From the NCBI GenBank assembly GCA_002317575.1, contig DCIH01000111.1, positions 23,374-35,757 of the forward strand: a DNA stretch of 12,384 bases, in the 5' to 3' direction. The notes under the pieces are model-generated. The model was not told the origin of the DNA, searched no databases, and saw only the letters and a list, made by a program, of their open reading frames with translations. Shown here piece after piece: positions 1 to 7,164 of this stretch. Position numbers and translations under genes: made by a program. The DNA is from Verrucomicrobia bacterium UBA1731. GTDB taxonomy: Bacteria; Verrucomicrobiota; Kiritimatiellia; RFP12; UBA1067. Each line of letters starts with the position of its first letter. Positions within the stretch are counted from its first letter, which is position 1.

Positions 1-1212
1 ATCAAGGCGCTCGGTTCCGTCAAAGCTCCGCCCGTCGCGCCGCCGAAGGCCGTCACGGCGTGGATACGCAGCAAGTTCGACGGCACGGGCGTCGGAAAGG
101 CGGCGAACGCGCTGCACTCGATCCGCGAGCTGGCGTCGCGCGTCATGGGCGCGTTCGGGCTCTTCGGCCTGGCCGTGAACGGCGTGATGCTGGTGGCGGA
201 CGGTTTCAAGTCGCTGCAGGCCTGGATGAACAGGGCGAAGAACGAGGCGCAGGCGCTGCGCGAGGAAATGGCGGCGAAGGACTACGCCGCCGGCGTCGAG
301 CGCGCCGCCGACGCGTATGACAAGCTCGTGAAGAAGATCGCGGAAGCGGCGGAGCTCGAGCAGCGCCGGAACAGGATCGCCTCCGAACGCAAGGACGCGG
401 CGCGCGGCATCGAGGACGCGCGGACGGACCAGCGCGAACAGCGCGAACTCGCGAAGCTCGATCCGCTGGCGGGCGACTACGCCGACCGTGCGGCGAAGAT
501 CAAGCGGTCGTTCGAACTCGAACGCGCGAAGACGGCCGAAACGCGCGCGAAGGAAGACGCGAAGACGGCCGGCGGCGAACTTTACGCGGCGGCGAAACGC
601 GAGGCGGCGATCCGCGCGCAGACGACGCGCGAGCGCGTGGAGGCCGAGAACAAGGCGGCTGACGCCGCGGACGCCCGGAAGCGCGAAGACGCCGATCGCG
701 AAGACGCCGATTTCCGCGCGCGGCTGAAGAACGCCGACGCGGACGCGGAATGGAAGCGCGCGTTCGCCGGCCTGGACGACGCCGGCAAGGTGGACGCGCT
801 TCGGAAGCGCGAAGACGAGGCGAAGGCGAAGCGCGAAGCCGCGCAGAAGACGTACGACGCGGAAATGGCGAAGGACCTGCCGAAGCGCGACGAGAAGAAG
901 ATCCGCGAGGCGCGCGCGGAAATCGAGTCCGCGCAGCGCGAAGAGATCGGCGCGAAGGACCAGCGCGCCGCGATCGAGACGGCCGCGAAGAAGAAAGAAG
1001 ACGACGACGCGGAACGGAATCTCGAGCGTCTCGCGCGCTCGGACGACGGACCTTCCGCGAACCGCCTGACGGCCATGGGGCTCGGCGCGGGCGTCTCGGG
1101 CGCCGCGGAGCGCACGGAAAACCATCTCGTTCAGATCGAACGTCTTCTCGTGGCCGGGAACGAGGCCACGAGACAGATAAACACACGTTCAACAACCGTA
1201 TTCGAGGCATAA
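1..1212 (+). CDS. Tail tape-measure-like protein, C-terminal part (5' truncated by window)
   Basis: The frame is open from base 1 to the TAA at 1210-1212, so the gene enters from the left and only its last 403 codons are seen. Codons about 49-68 form a Gly/Ala/Val/Leu/Phe hydrophobic stretch. About 300 residues of highly charged Ala/Arg/Glu/Lys/Asp helix follow, almost certainly coiled coil. A short Gly-rich tail (around the motif LTAMGLGAG) ends with a helix containing ENHLVQIERLL. That order, and a Gly-rich hinge before a final amphipathic helix, is common in tape-measure proteins of long-tailed phages, which set tail length and help DNA entry. No lytic domain is visible in this part. The next gene starts 1 nt after the stop. 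A generic coiled-coil protein cannot be excluded, because the diagnostic N-terminal part lies outside the window. Confidence 0.6.
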   Translation: MKALGSVKAPPVAPPKAVTAWIRSKFDGTGVGKAANALHSIRELASRVMGAFGLFGLAVNGVMLVADGFKSLQAWMNRAKNEAQALREEMAAKDYAAGVERAADAYDKLVKKIAEAAELEQRRNRIASERKDAARGIEDARTDQREQRELAKLDPLAGDYADRAAKIKRSFELERAKTAETRAKEDAKTAGGELYAAAKREAAIRAQTTRERVEAENKAADAADARKREDADREDADFRARLKNADADAEWKRAFAGLDDAGKVDALRKREDEAKAKREAAQKTYDAEMAKDLPKRDEKKIREARAEIESAQREEIGAKDQRAAIETAAKKKEDDDAERNLERLARSDDGPSANRLTAMGLGAGVSGAAERTENHLVQIERLLVAGNEATRQINTRSTTVFEA

Positions 1213-1213
1213 C

Positions 1214-1996
1214 ATGGCACTTCAATCAGTACTCGGTATGGATTCGCCCGTCGAAACGAACCGCATTATCGACAAGTCCGAAAAGATGGGCGTGACGGTC
1301 GTCGTGGAAGGCCGCTATTCGCATCTTCTGGAAGTCGTTCCTTCGGCGTATTCGCCGGGCGACACGTTCTCGTTCGAGAACTCGCATCTCACCGCGAACG
1401 GCGACGGCACGGGACGTCTCGAGATCAAGTTCCACGATTCCGGCAACTCCGATTGGGCGTCGACGCGCACGACGTACCGCGTGGACATGGCCGAGGTTTC
1501 CTACGAACTACAGGACCATCCGGATCTACAGGGCAAGGAGACGCACCTCGAGATCGAGTCGTGGCTCGCCATGGACCCCGGAAAGCGCACGGACGAGAAC
1601 GGCAACTACCAGTATCTCGACAGAAACGGCGTCCTGCAGCCCGTCGGCGACGCGGGCGCGCTCAAGTTCTGCGCCGCCTACGACGCCGGCATCAAGACGT
1701 TCCTGCGCTTCTATCCCGTGATCGAGAAGATCAGCTACTGGAAGCGTCCGCCCGGAATGAGCGTCGACGTTTCCACCGGAAGCGCGTCCGGAGATCCTGC
1801 GTTTACGAGTGTCGGATCGTTCGAAACGCCGCCTCTTAATCTGAACGGCTACAATGACGAAAACTGGTTCAAGTCGAAGGATTCCTGGTTTCAGGGATCC
1901 GACCAGAAGTGGACGCGCACGGAACAGTGGACGTTCACGCCCGAGGGAAGCAACAGCGAATACGGATGGATTTACACGGGAAGCAGTGCGTCGTGA
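1214..1996 (+). CDS. Hypothetical phage structural protein, 260 aa (probable tail component)
   Basis: The ATG at 1214 is preceded by GAGG at 1204-1207, 6 nt upstream. The upstream gene ends at 1212, so the two are almost certainly cotranslated. I do not recognise a named family. The protein has no signal peptide or membrane segment. It is rich in aromatic and polar residues and looks mostly beta, with a Trp/Tyr-dense C-terminus (about residues 215-256) containing the pattern WTRTEQWTFTPEG. Its position directly after the tape measure is where distal tail or baseplate-hub proteins of siphoviruses usually lie, so a tail-tip role is inferred from position only. The stop codon overlaps the GTG start of the next gene as GTGA. 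No frameshift or truncation is seen. Confidence 0.6.
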   Translation: MALQSVLGMDSPVETNRIIDKSEKMGVTVVVEGRYSHLLEVVPSAYSPGDTFSFENSHLTANGDGTGRLEIKFHDSGNSDWASTRTTYRVDMAEVSYELQDHPDLQGKETHLEIESWLAMDPGKRTDENGNYQYLDRNGVLQPVGDAGALKFCAAYDAGIKTFLRFYPVIEKISYWKRPPGMSVDVSTGSASGDPAFTSVGSFETPPLNLNGYNDENWFKSKDSWFQGSDQKWTRTEQWTFTPEGSNSEYGWIYTGSSAS

Positions 1997-2553
1997 GGTC
2001 GATTCCGGCATATCCGAACCCGGGCGAGAAGATCACCGCCTCGCTCTTGCGCGAAATCCTGCGCGAGCTCAGGGCGAACACGCCGCTTGAAGGGTCGAAC
2101 GTGCTCCTGCAGCGCACGCCGAACGGAACGCACATACACGCGAAGCCGGCGGGCCGCGGCGGATCGGCGGCGAATCGTCTCGACTGCTTCGACCTTTCCA
2201 GGCTCGCCGTCGACGCCGACGCCGGCACGGTGACGTGCGTTTTCGAGCGCCGGTTCTTCCGCGTTGGCGGCAGAACGTGGGAGAAGGATCCGGATTTGCA
2301 GACGGGCGAGGAATCTTCCACTACGGCGTCCTACCCGTGCGTCGTCGGGCTCGAAATCACGTGGACGGACGAGGGAACCGAAAACGAAGAGCCGAACGCC
2401 ACGTATTCGAACTGGGCGACCATGGCCGACCTCAAGGAAGCCGAAAAGGACGTGAAGAAGTACGTTCTTCCGCTCTACCGTTTCGACGACGAGGGGAAGA
2501 TGGACGTCGACTTCCGCAACGCGCCGACGGCGCAGATGGGGGAATTCGCGTGA
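1993..2553 (+). CDS. Phage tail-associated hypothetical protein, 186 aa
   Basis: The start chosen is GTG at 1993, overlapping the upstream stop as GTGA, with GGGAAG at 1978-1983 as a ribosome binding site. An ATG at 1966 would add nine residues and deepen the overlap. The N-terminal part has a layout seen in uncharacterised phage proteins encoded just before fibres: a GEKITASLL helix (about residues 11-19), then RTPNGTHI (about 42-49). The middle is beta-rich. The C-terminus, PLYRFDDEGKMDVDFR and beyond, ends in a short Pro/Met segment. There is no export signal. A structural, tail-linked role is inferred from gene order and that layout. The exact function is unknown. The stop again overlaps the next start as GTGA, so genes at 1214, 1993 and 2550 form a translationally coupled trio. 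Confidence 0.6.
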   Translation: MRSIPAYPNPGEKITASLLREILRELRANTPLEGSNVLLQRTPNGTHIHAKPAGRGGSAANRLDCFDLSRLAVDADAGTVTCVFERRFFRVGGRTWEKDPDLQTGEESSTTASYPCVVGLEITWTDEGTENEEPNATYSNWATMADLKEAEKDVKKYVLPLYRFDDEGKMDVDFRNAPTAQMGEFA

Positions 2554-4580
2554 CGCTTTTCGCTTCCGTCCTCGTTTTCGCGGCGTCGATCTTCACGCCC
2601 ACGAACGGCACGTTCTTCACGCTGCCGGGATGGATGCCGTCTTCCGTGGACGCGGAGCACACGCCCGGCACGAAGTCGGCCGAATTCCGCCGCGTGGATC
2701 CTGAAACGCTCGCCGCGGCGAACGCCGTCTTCGAGGGGTGGTTCGAGCGCGTGTATTTCGGCTCGCAGGGCGACACGAACGACTGGGACGCGGCCTGTTT
2801 AGGCGGACTCGATCCGAAGAGCTTCGACTTCTCGGTCGGCGCGTGGTTCGATCCTGCGTTTTCGTGGTGCGCGCCAAACGCGTGGACGCCCACGACGAAC
2901 CGCGTCGTGGAGACGCGGCGCTTCACGGAATGGCGAAACGCGCGGAACCTCGCGAAGACGATGATAGGAGGATCGGACGATTTCGCGTTTTTCGTGACGC
3001 GTCCAGGGTGGCTCACGAACGTGTGGTGGGCGACGACGGCGACGATGGAAGGACTGGACGACGGATTTCTGCCCGTTTTCGGCTGGAACGCGAACGTCGT
3101 CACGTCCATGCGGCGCGGAAACTGCCTGCCGACGCTGGCGCAGCGCGGCGACTGCGACGTGTTCGGGCTCGAAGGCGAAGCGGAAACGCCGGCGCATTTC
3201 CTGATGGACCGCGTCATTCCGCACGGCACGCCGCAGCGCGCCGCGTTCGAAGAGCTCGCGGCCGACGATCCGCATTCCACGGAAGGCCTCGACAAGCTCA
3301 TTTGCGGCGAATTCGAGGGCGTCGTTTCCGGCGGCATCACGAACGCGACGCGGCGTCTCTTCAGGGACGCGATCGGCGAAATGGACGCCTTCGAGGCGCT
3401 CATGGACCGCACGATCCATTCGCCGGAGGTGGTCGTCACGAACGAAATGACGAACGTCACGCACATGGCAGGCCTTACGCTCGTCGGATCCGCGATCGTT
3501 CACTACGACGTCGGCGAGAGCGGTTTCGACGCGATCGTCACGAACGTGGAATGGCGGTCGGAAATCACGAACCGCTGGATGCGCGGAAGCATCGGACCGG
3601 GACCCGGAACGGACGTCGTGGCGACGCGGTTCCTCGGGACTCAAACGGGTGTGTCGAAGCTGTCGCTTCACGACGCCGAAGCGACGGCGTTCGCGACGGA
3701 AGCGACGCTCGCCGGAATCGTGTCGGCGGCGCGCGGAATTGTGCCGGACGGAAACCACCTCGTCTACGTCAATAAGGTCGACCTCAAGGCGGAGAACTTT
3801 TCGTTCGTCTGGGAATTCGAAGGCGTGTACGTGGGAGACACGGGAACCATTCCGTTCCGGCAGGCGTTTTTCGCGGATCCGACGAACGAGACGCAGGTAT
3901 CGACGTACGTCGAGCGGAATTACACCTACTCGCGCACGTGCGGCGGAACGTCGTGTGGACCTACGCAGCCGGGATGGGAAGGTCGGACGCGGGCGGCGAA
4001 CTGCGTCGCGGGCGCGCTCGAGGGCGTCATGTCCGCAAACGGAACGACGGCGGCGACGACGGAACGGCTCGCGTGGCCGGAAGAGCCCGCTTCAGGAACG
4101 GCGTGGAGCGAAAGCTACCGCACGAAAACGACGCCGTATTCGACGCGCGGCGCGCTCGAGACGTTCCTGAAGTCGATACGGGACGATCTGCTGCAGCGCG
4201 AAGACGCGCTTCTCGGCGTGCCGGTGGAACTCCCGGAACGGGTCATCCCGGTAAGCGCCGGCATGGCGGCCAACGCGCACACGCAGGCCGTGTGGAAAGC
4301 GGTCATATCGAACAACGATCCGTATTTCCCGAACGGATTCTATCTGGGCGGAACGTCCGTCGGCGGGCGTTTCACGACCGCGTGGCTGAAGCTCGACACT
4401 TCTTGGACGTACGAAATGCCGCTGCCGCAGCTCGTGGAAGTGGCGAAGATTTCGTTCACGAACACGGGGCCCGTTCCGACGCCGGCCGGCGTCGAAGAGC
4501 TCAAACCGTTCGCGGCGGACGGACGCTGGCGCGCCGTGACGCGCACGGACTGGAACTGGAACGCAAACAGGAGGAAATGA
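2550..4580 (+). CDS. Large hypothetical protein, 676 aa, hydrophobic N-terminus
   Basis: The frame is open further upstream, but the likely start is GTG at 2550: it overlaps the preceding stop as GTGA and has a GGGGG ribosome binding site at 2538-2542. The first about 16 residues (Thr-Leu-Phe-Ala-Ser-Val-Leu-Val-Phe-Ala-Ala) are hydrophobic but lack the usual Lys/Arg, so this is only a weak signal-peptide or anchor candidate. The rest is rich in Thr, Asn, Trp and Gly and contains many Thr-Asn pairs. Cys464 and Cys469 sit in a CGGTSCGP motif that could form a disulfide, consistent with export. I recognise no catalytic motif or family. Position between tail genes and a BppU-like gene suggests a baseplate, fibre or surface protein. 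The last codons overlap the ribosome binding site of the next gene. Confidence 0.62.
   Translation: MTLFASVLVFAASIFTPTNGTFFTLPGWMPSSVDAEHTPGTKSAEFRRVDPETLAAANAVFEGWFERVYFGSQGDTNDWDAACLGGLDPKSFDFSVGAWFDPAFSWCAPNAWTPTTNRVVETRRFTEWRNARNLAKTMIGGSDDFAFFVTRPGWLTNVWWATTATMEGLDDGFLPVFGWNANVVTSMRRGNCLPTLAQRGDCDVFGLEGEAETPAHFLMDRVIPHGTPQRAAFEELAADDPHSTEGLDKLICGEFEGVVSGGITNATRRLFRDAIGEMDAFEALMDRTIHSPEVVVTNEMTNVTHMAGLTLVGSAIVHYDVGESGFDAIVTNVEWRSEITNRWMRGSIGPGPGTDVVATRFLGTQTGVSKLSLHDAEATAFATEATLAGIVSAARGIVPDGNHLVYVNKVDLKAENFSFVWEFEGVYVGDTGTIPFRQAFFADPTNETQVSTYVERNYTYSRTCGGTSCGPTQPGWEGRTRAANCVAGALEGVMSANGTTAATTERLAWPEEPASGTAWSESYRTKTTPYSTRGALETFLKSIRDDLLQREDALLGVPVELPERVIPVSAGMAANAHTQAVWKAVISNNDPYFPNGFYLGGTSVGGRFTTAWLKLDTSWTYEMPLPQLVEVAKISFTNTGPVPTPAGVEELKPFAADGRWRAVTRTDWNWNANRRK
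4569..4574 (+). promoter_or_regulatory. Shine-Dalgarno AGGAGG that decides the 4583 start
   Basis: A perfect AGGAGG lies inside the last codons of the 676-residue gene. Two in-frame ATG codons follow. The one at 4577 is only 2 nt away, too close for efficient initiation. The one at 4583 is 8 nt away and begins a standard Lys-Lys-Arg signal peptide. The second is therefore the start. Confidence 0.7.
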
Positions 4581-4582
4581 AC

Positions 4583-5149
4583 ATGAAGAAACGGGTCGCA
4601 TTTGCGGCCATGGCCGCGACCGTGGCGGCTTGCGCAGGCGTGCCGCTTTTCTGGGTTGCCGAAACGAGCCGCCCGCAGACGAAGGTGTTCGACTGCTACC
4701 ACGGCGAAACGCTGGATCTGGACGCCATGTTCATGGCGTACGGGCACAAGCTCGACCTCACGGGAAAGACGGCGCAGATCTTCTGGCAGACGAACGGCAT
4801 GGGCTCCGCGTTCTGGAGCACGAACGCGTCCGTGTGCGTGTCGAACCACGTGCGCGCGAGCTTCACGCCGCAGATGGATCCTGGAGCGCCCGTCGTGCAC
4901 GGTTTCCTGGGCGTCGCCGGGGACAACTACCGCGGAGCGTTCACGCTGCGGCTCAAGGACTCGCCGGGCGCGTCGCCGGCCGTGCTGCCGCTGCCGACGC
5001 GCGTTCTCGACTTCGCCACCGTCGAAGTGAGGAACGCCCCCTATTACACGAAGGCGGAAGTGGACGAAAAGATCCGGCAGAACCCGGGCGTCCGTTTCAC
5101 CGTCACGAACAACACTCTTGTTGTCACGTCCGGCGCGGTGCCGGAATGA
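4583..5149 (+). CDS. BppU-like baseplate/fibre adaptor with signal peptide, 188 aa
   Basis: The protein begins MKKR followed by an Ala/Val/Met-rich hydrophobic core to about residue 24, a clear Sec signal. Cys17 follows Val-Ala-Ala, so a lipoprotein is possible. Residues about 38-130 resemble the N-terminal beta-sandwich of phage baseplate upper proteins (BppU): HGETLDLDAMF, a KLDLTGKTAQIFW strand pair, and a later GAFTLRLKD strand. A linker then leads to YYTKAEVDEKIRQ (about residues 153-165), a motif common in phage fibre proteins before trimerising segments, and a short beta end. In known phages BppU links the baseplate to receptor-binding proteins. The next gene is the fibre, which fits that job. 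A signal peptide on such a protein is unusual, because tails normally assemble in the cytoplasm. The family call rests on pattern resemblance only. Confidence 0.55.
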   Translation: MKKRVAFAAMAATVAACAGVPLFWVAETSRPQTKVFDCYHGETLDLDAMFMAYGHKLDLTGKTAQIFWQTNGMGSAFWSTNASVCVSNHVRASFTPQMDPGAPVVHGFLGVAGDNYRGAFTLRLKDSPGASPAVLPLPTRVLDFATVEVRNAPYYTKAEVDEKIRQNPGVRFTVTNNTLVVTSGAVPE

Positions 5150-5182
5150 TTCACGGAAACAACGAAACGAAAGGTACAGAAC

Positions 5183-6160
5183 ATGGCTGACATGTGCATC
5201 ACCAAAACGCCATGGATCGACAAGATCTTCCTCCCCGGCGCGACCGATCCGGCTTACTTCGCCGACTACGACGCCCGCCAGGAGATCAAGTCCCTCAAGG
5301 ACGCGGTCAAGGGCGGCACCGTCTTCTGCGGCGTCTACACCGACACGAAGATGGAGGACGGCGGGACCGTCCCGGCCCAGGTCACCCCCGCGGGCGCCAC
5401 CTCGGCGCGCGACGCGAAGGCCGGCGACCTCATCATCAACAAGTACGGCGAAGACGTGTCGCGCGAATTCGTGCACGACGGCGCGGCGTGGCGCGAACTC
5501 GGCTCCACGGGCGCGCTCAAGGCGCTCGCGTACAAGGACACCGCCTCCGCGGCGTACCAGCCCGCGGGCAGCGTGTCGCTCGACAACGTCACGGCCGCCG
5601 GCACGATCGGGCTCGGCGGCGTCACGGCCGCCGGCAGCGTCTCGCTCGACGCCGTCACCCCCGCCGGCACGGTCGCCCTCACGGGCGTCACGGCGGGCGG
5701 CAACGTGTCGCTCGACAGCGTCAAGGCCGAAGGCAACGTCTCGCTCTCGAGCGTGAAGCCCGAAGGCACGATCGCCGGCACGTCCGTCTCGCTCGGCTGC
5801 TCGGTCGGCAGCGTGCAGGAAAGCACCTACTGCCTCGACAGCGCCAACAACGAGCTCGTCATCGCGTTCGCGACGGCCAAGAGCTTCGTGCAGAGCGTGT
5901 GCGTCTCCGGCGTCACGGATCCGTCCTTCACGGGCACGGGCATGTGCGGCACGGCGACGTTCGAAGGCACCGCCATGTGCGGCACGGCGACGTTCACGGG
6001 CACGGGCATGTGCGGCAACGCGACGTTCACGGGCACGGGCATGTGCGGCAACGCGACGTTCTCCGGCACGGGCATGTGCGGCGAGGCGACGTTCTGCGGA
6101 TCCGGCATGTGCGGTTCGGCGACGTTCACCGGCACCTGCGCGACGATCACGGTTTCGTAA
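5183..6160 (+). CDS. Repeat-built phage tail fibre-like protein, 325 aa
   Basis: The ATG at 5183 is preceded by AAAGG about 11 nt upstream, in a 33-nt gap. The N-terminus (residues 1-60) has a short helix, EIKSLKDAVK. Residues about 81-112 (GDLIIN..EFVHDGAAWRELGSTG) match the small beta module found in many phage tail fibres, where a value-carrying strand precedes a W-x-E-L-G turn. Two arrays of 11-residue repeats follow, residues 125-201 and 249-325, with a 47-residue non-repeat stretch between them. The PAGTV and FTGT cores of the repeats occur widely in fibres of gut phages and probably build a beta-rich shaft. There is no signal peptide. Almost all glycine codons are GGC, unlike the neighbouring genes, which use GGA freely. 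The role is probably receptor binding. The stop is followed by a large hairpin. Confidence 0.75.
   Translation: MADMCITKTPWIDKIFLPGATDPAYFADYDARQEIKSLKDAVKGGTVFCGVYTDTKMEDGGTVPAQVTPAGATSARDAKAGDLIINKYGEDVSREFVHDGAAWRELGSTGALKALAYKDTASAAYQPAGSVSLDNVTAAGTIGLGGVTAAGSVSLDAVTPAGTVALTGVTAGGNVSLDSVKAEGNVSLSSVKPEGTIAGTSVSLGCSVGSVQESTYCLDSANNELVIAFATAKSFVQSVCVSGVTDPSFTGTGMCGTATFEGTAMCGTATFTGTGMCGNATFTGTGMCGNATFSGTGMCGEATFCGSGMCGSATFTGTCATITVS
5555..5785 (+). repeat. Seven 33-bp in-frame repeats (11-residue units, PAG/AAG type)
   Basis: Seven consecutive units of exactly 33 nt lie inside the fibre gene, residues 125-201. The consensus is V-T-x-A-G-x-V-S-L-D-x, with units such as VTAAGSVSLDA and VTPAGTVALTG. 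The first begins YQPAG and the last two begin VK. Units diverge at the DNA level but keep length strictly, so selection acts on the protein period. Confidence 0.9.
5927..6157 (+). repeat. Seven 33-bp in-frame repeats (11-residue units, FTGTGMCG type)
   Basis: Seven consecutive units of 33 nt end exactly at the stop codon, residues 249-325. The consensus is F-T-G-T-G-M-C-G-x-A-T, and units 3 and 4 are identical in protein. The first six carry the Met-Cys-Gly core. The last, FTGTCATITVS, lacks it and looks like the capping strand. DNA identity between units is high, so recent duplication or recombination is likely. Confidence 0.92.
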
Positions 6161-6168
6161 GGGAACCC

Positions 6169-6223
6169 CGATCCGATGCGGCGCGGCGGAGCCGGTTAAC
6201 CTCCGCCGCGTCCGCATGAATCG
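6169..6223 (+). promoter_or_regulatory. GC-rich hairpin between fibre and glycosyltransferase genes
   Basis: The left arm 6176-6191 pairs with 6201-6217 (10 perfect GC-rich pairs, then six more across one bulged T) around a 9-nt loop. Bases 6169-6172 and 6220-6223 can extend the stem. The centre contains the palindrome GGTTAACC. No T-run follows, so it is a poor intrinsic terminator. It may act as an attenuator, an mRNA 3'-end stabiliser for the fibre message, or an operator-like dyad. A small AT stem (6224-6238) then runs up to the glycosyltransferase ribosome binding site. Confidence 0.6.
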
Positions 6224-6249
6224 TTAAACGCCATTTAAAGGACTTGAAA

Positions 6250-7155
6250 ATGGACACCAGAAAAACCAGAAAACGGAAGAAGCCGCTGCTATCGGTGGTT
6301 GTTCCCGTTCACAACGACACGATGCACCTTGGGCGAAGCGTGGGCGGCGCACTCGCGCAGCTTTCGGCGCTCGGGCCTGGATGCGGAGAGCTGGTCGTCG
6401 TGGACGACGCCTCCACGGACGGATCCTCCGACATGGCGGAGGCGCTCGTCGAATGCGAAGGATCGCGCGTGCGCGCGCGCGTAGTCAGATTGAAGAGGCA
6501 GGCTGGTCCTGGAGCATCCCGCAACGCGGGCGTCAGGAAGGCGTCCGGCGAATACGTCTATTTCCACGATTCCGACGATTGGATCGGCGAGAACGCGCTC
6601 GCGGGGATCGTCGCGGCGATCGAGAAGCACGGACACCCGGACGTCGTGTGCGTGCCGCTTTCCATCTGGGACGGGCAGAACGAACCGAAGGCGAAGCCCG
6701 TTCCGTACGCGTCCGTGGAGGATTCGGCCTACGGTCCGCCGTCGCCCATGGCGCAGACGTTCAAGCGCGAGCTCTACGTTCCGATGCCGGAGGGGACGCT
6801 CGCCGAAGACGCGCCGTGGCATTTCATCCAGTGGGACCGCTTCCGCACGTTCGGCAAGGTCGAGGTCGACGAAAAAGGAACGCCGTACTACGTGTGGGAC
6901 CGCACGAACGCGCGGCAGATAACGGCCACCATCAGCGCTTCGGACCAGAACCCCATGACGCTCGAAGTGGCGTTCGGGACGGACTACTTCTGCAAGGACG
7001 GACGCCGCGACCGCTGGGTGAGCGATTTTCTCAGGAACGTGGCGAACATGTACGATGCGCGCCACTACGTCAAAAACCAACAAGTCAAACGGGCGCTCGC
7101 GTGCCGGTTCCGCATGGAGGTCCAGAACCTCATGACCGGCCGCTACTGCCACTAA
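6250..7155 (+). CDS. Family 2 (GT-A fold) glycosyltransferase, 301 aa
   Basis: The ATG at 6250 follows AAGGA at 6238-6242 with a 7-nt spacer; a TTG at 6244 is too close to be the start. After a very basic start (RKTRKRKK) the protein has the full GT2 pattern. LLSVVVPVHND (13-23) and VVVDDASTDGS (about 49-59, Asp52/Asp53) form the nucleotide-sugar site. GPGASRNAGVRKASGEY precedes the metal-binding D-x-D at Asp107-Ser-Asp109 (HDSDDW). AEDAPW (185-190) supplies the likely catalytic base Asp187. A YYVWDR..ARQIT segment matches the usual acceptor-side strand. There is no membrane helix, so it is probably a soluble cytoplasmic enzyme adding a sugar from a nucleotide donor. Donor and acceptor cannot be read. 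Neighbours suggest a virion protein, a surface glycan or phage DNA as acceptor. The length is normal and all motifs are intact. Confidence 0.88.
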   Translation: MDTRKTRKRKKPLLSVVVPVHNDTMHLGRSVGGALAQLSALGPGCGELVVVDDASTDGSSDMAEALVECEGSRVRARVVRLKRQAGPGASRNAGVRKASGEYVYFHDSDDWIGENALAGIVAAIEKHGHPDVVCVPLSIWDGQNEPKAKPVPYASVEDSAYGPPSPMAQTFKRELYVPMPEGTLAEDAPWHFIQWDRFRTFGKVEVDEKGTPYYVWDRTNARQITATISASDQNPMTLEVAFGTDYFCKDGRRDRWVSDFLRNVANMYDARHYVKNQQVKRALACRFRMEVQNLMTGRYCH

Positions 7156-7164
7156 GGAGCCGAC

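Noticed and set aside
500..1225. Long reverse-strand frames opposite the tape-measure-like gene
   Set aside because: Arg/Ser/Pro-rich shadow of a GC-rich coiled-coil gene; no ribosome binding site, and coding signal is clear on the + strand.
5827..6150. Reverse-strand repeat protein (Pro-His-Met-Pro-Val units)
   Set aside because: Pure antisense image of the 33-bp fibre repeats.
5555..6157. CRISPR-like array from 33-bp periodicity
   Set aside because: Units are contiguous, in frame and without spacers; they encode protein repeats.
4340..6217. 625-codon reverse-strand open frame
   Set aside because: Spans three well-supported + strand genes and consists of Arg/Ala/Gly/His repeats mirroring their codons, including the fibre repeats.
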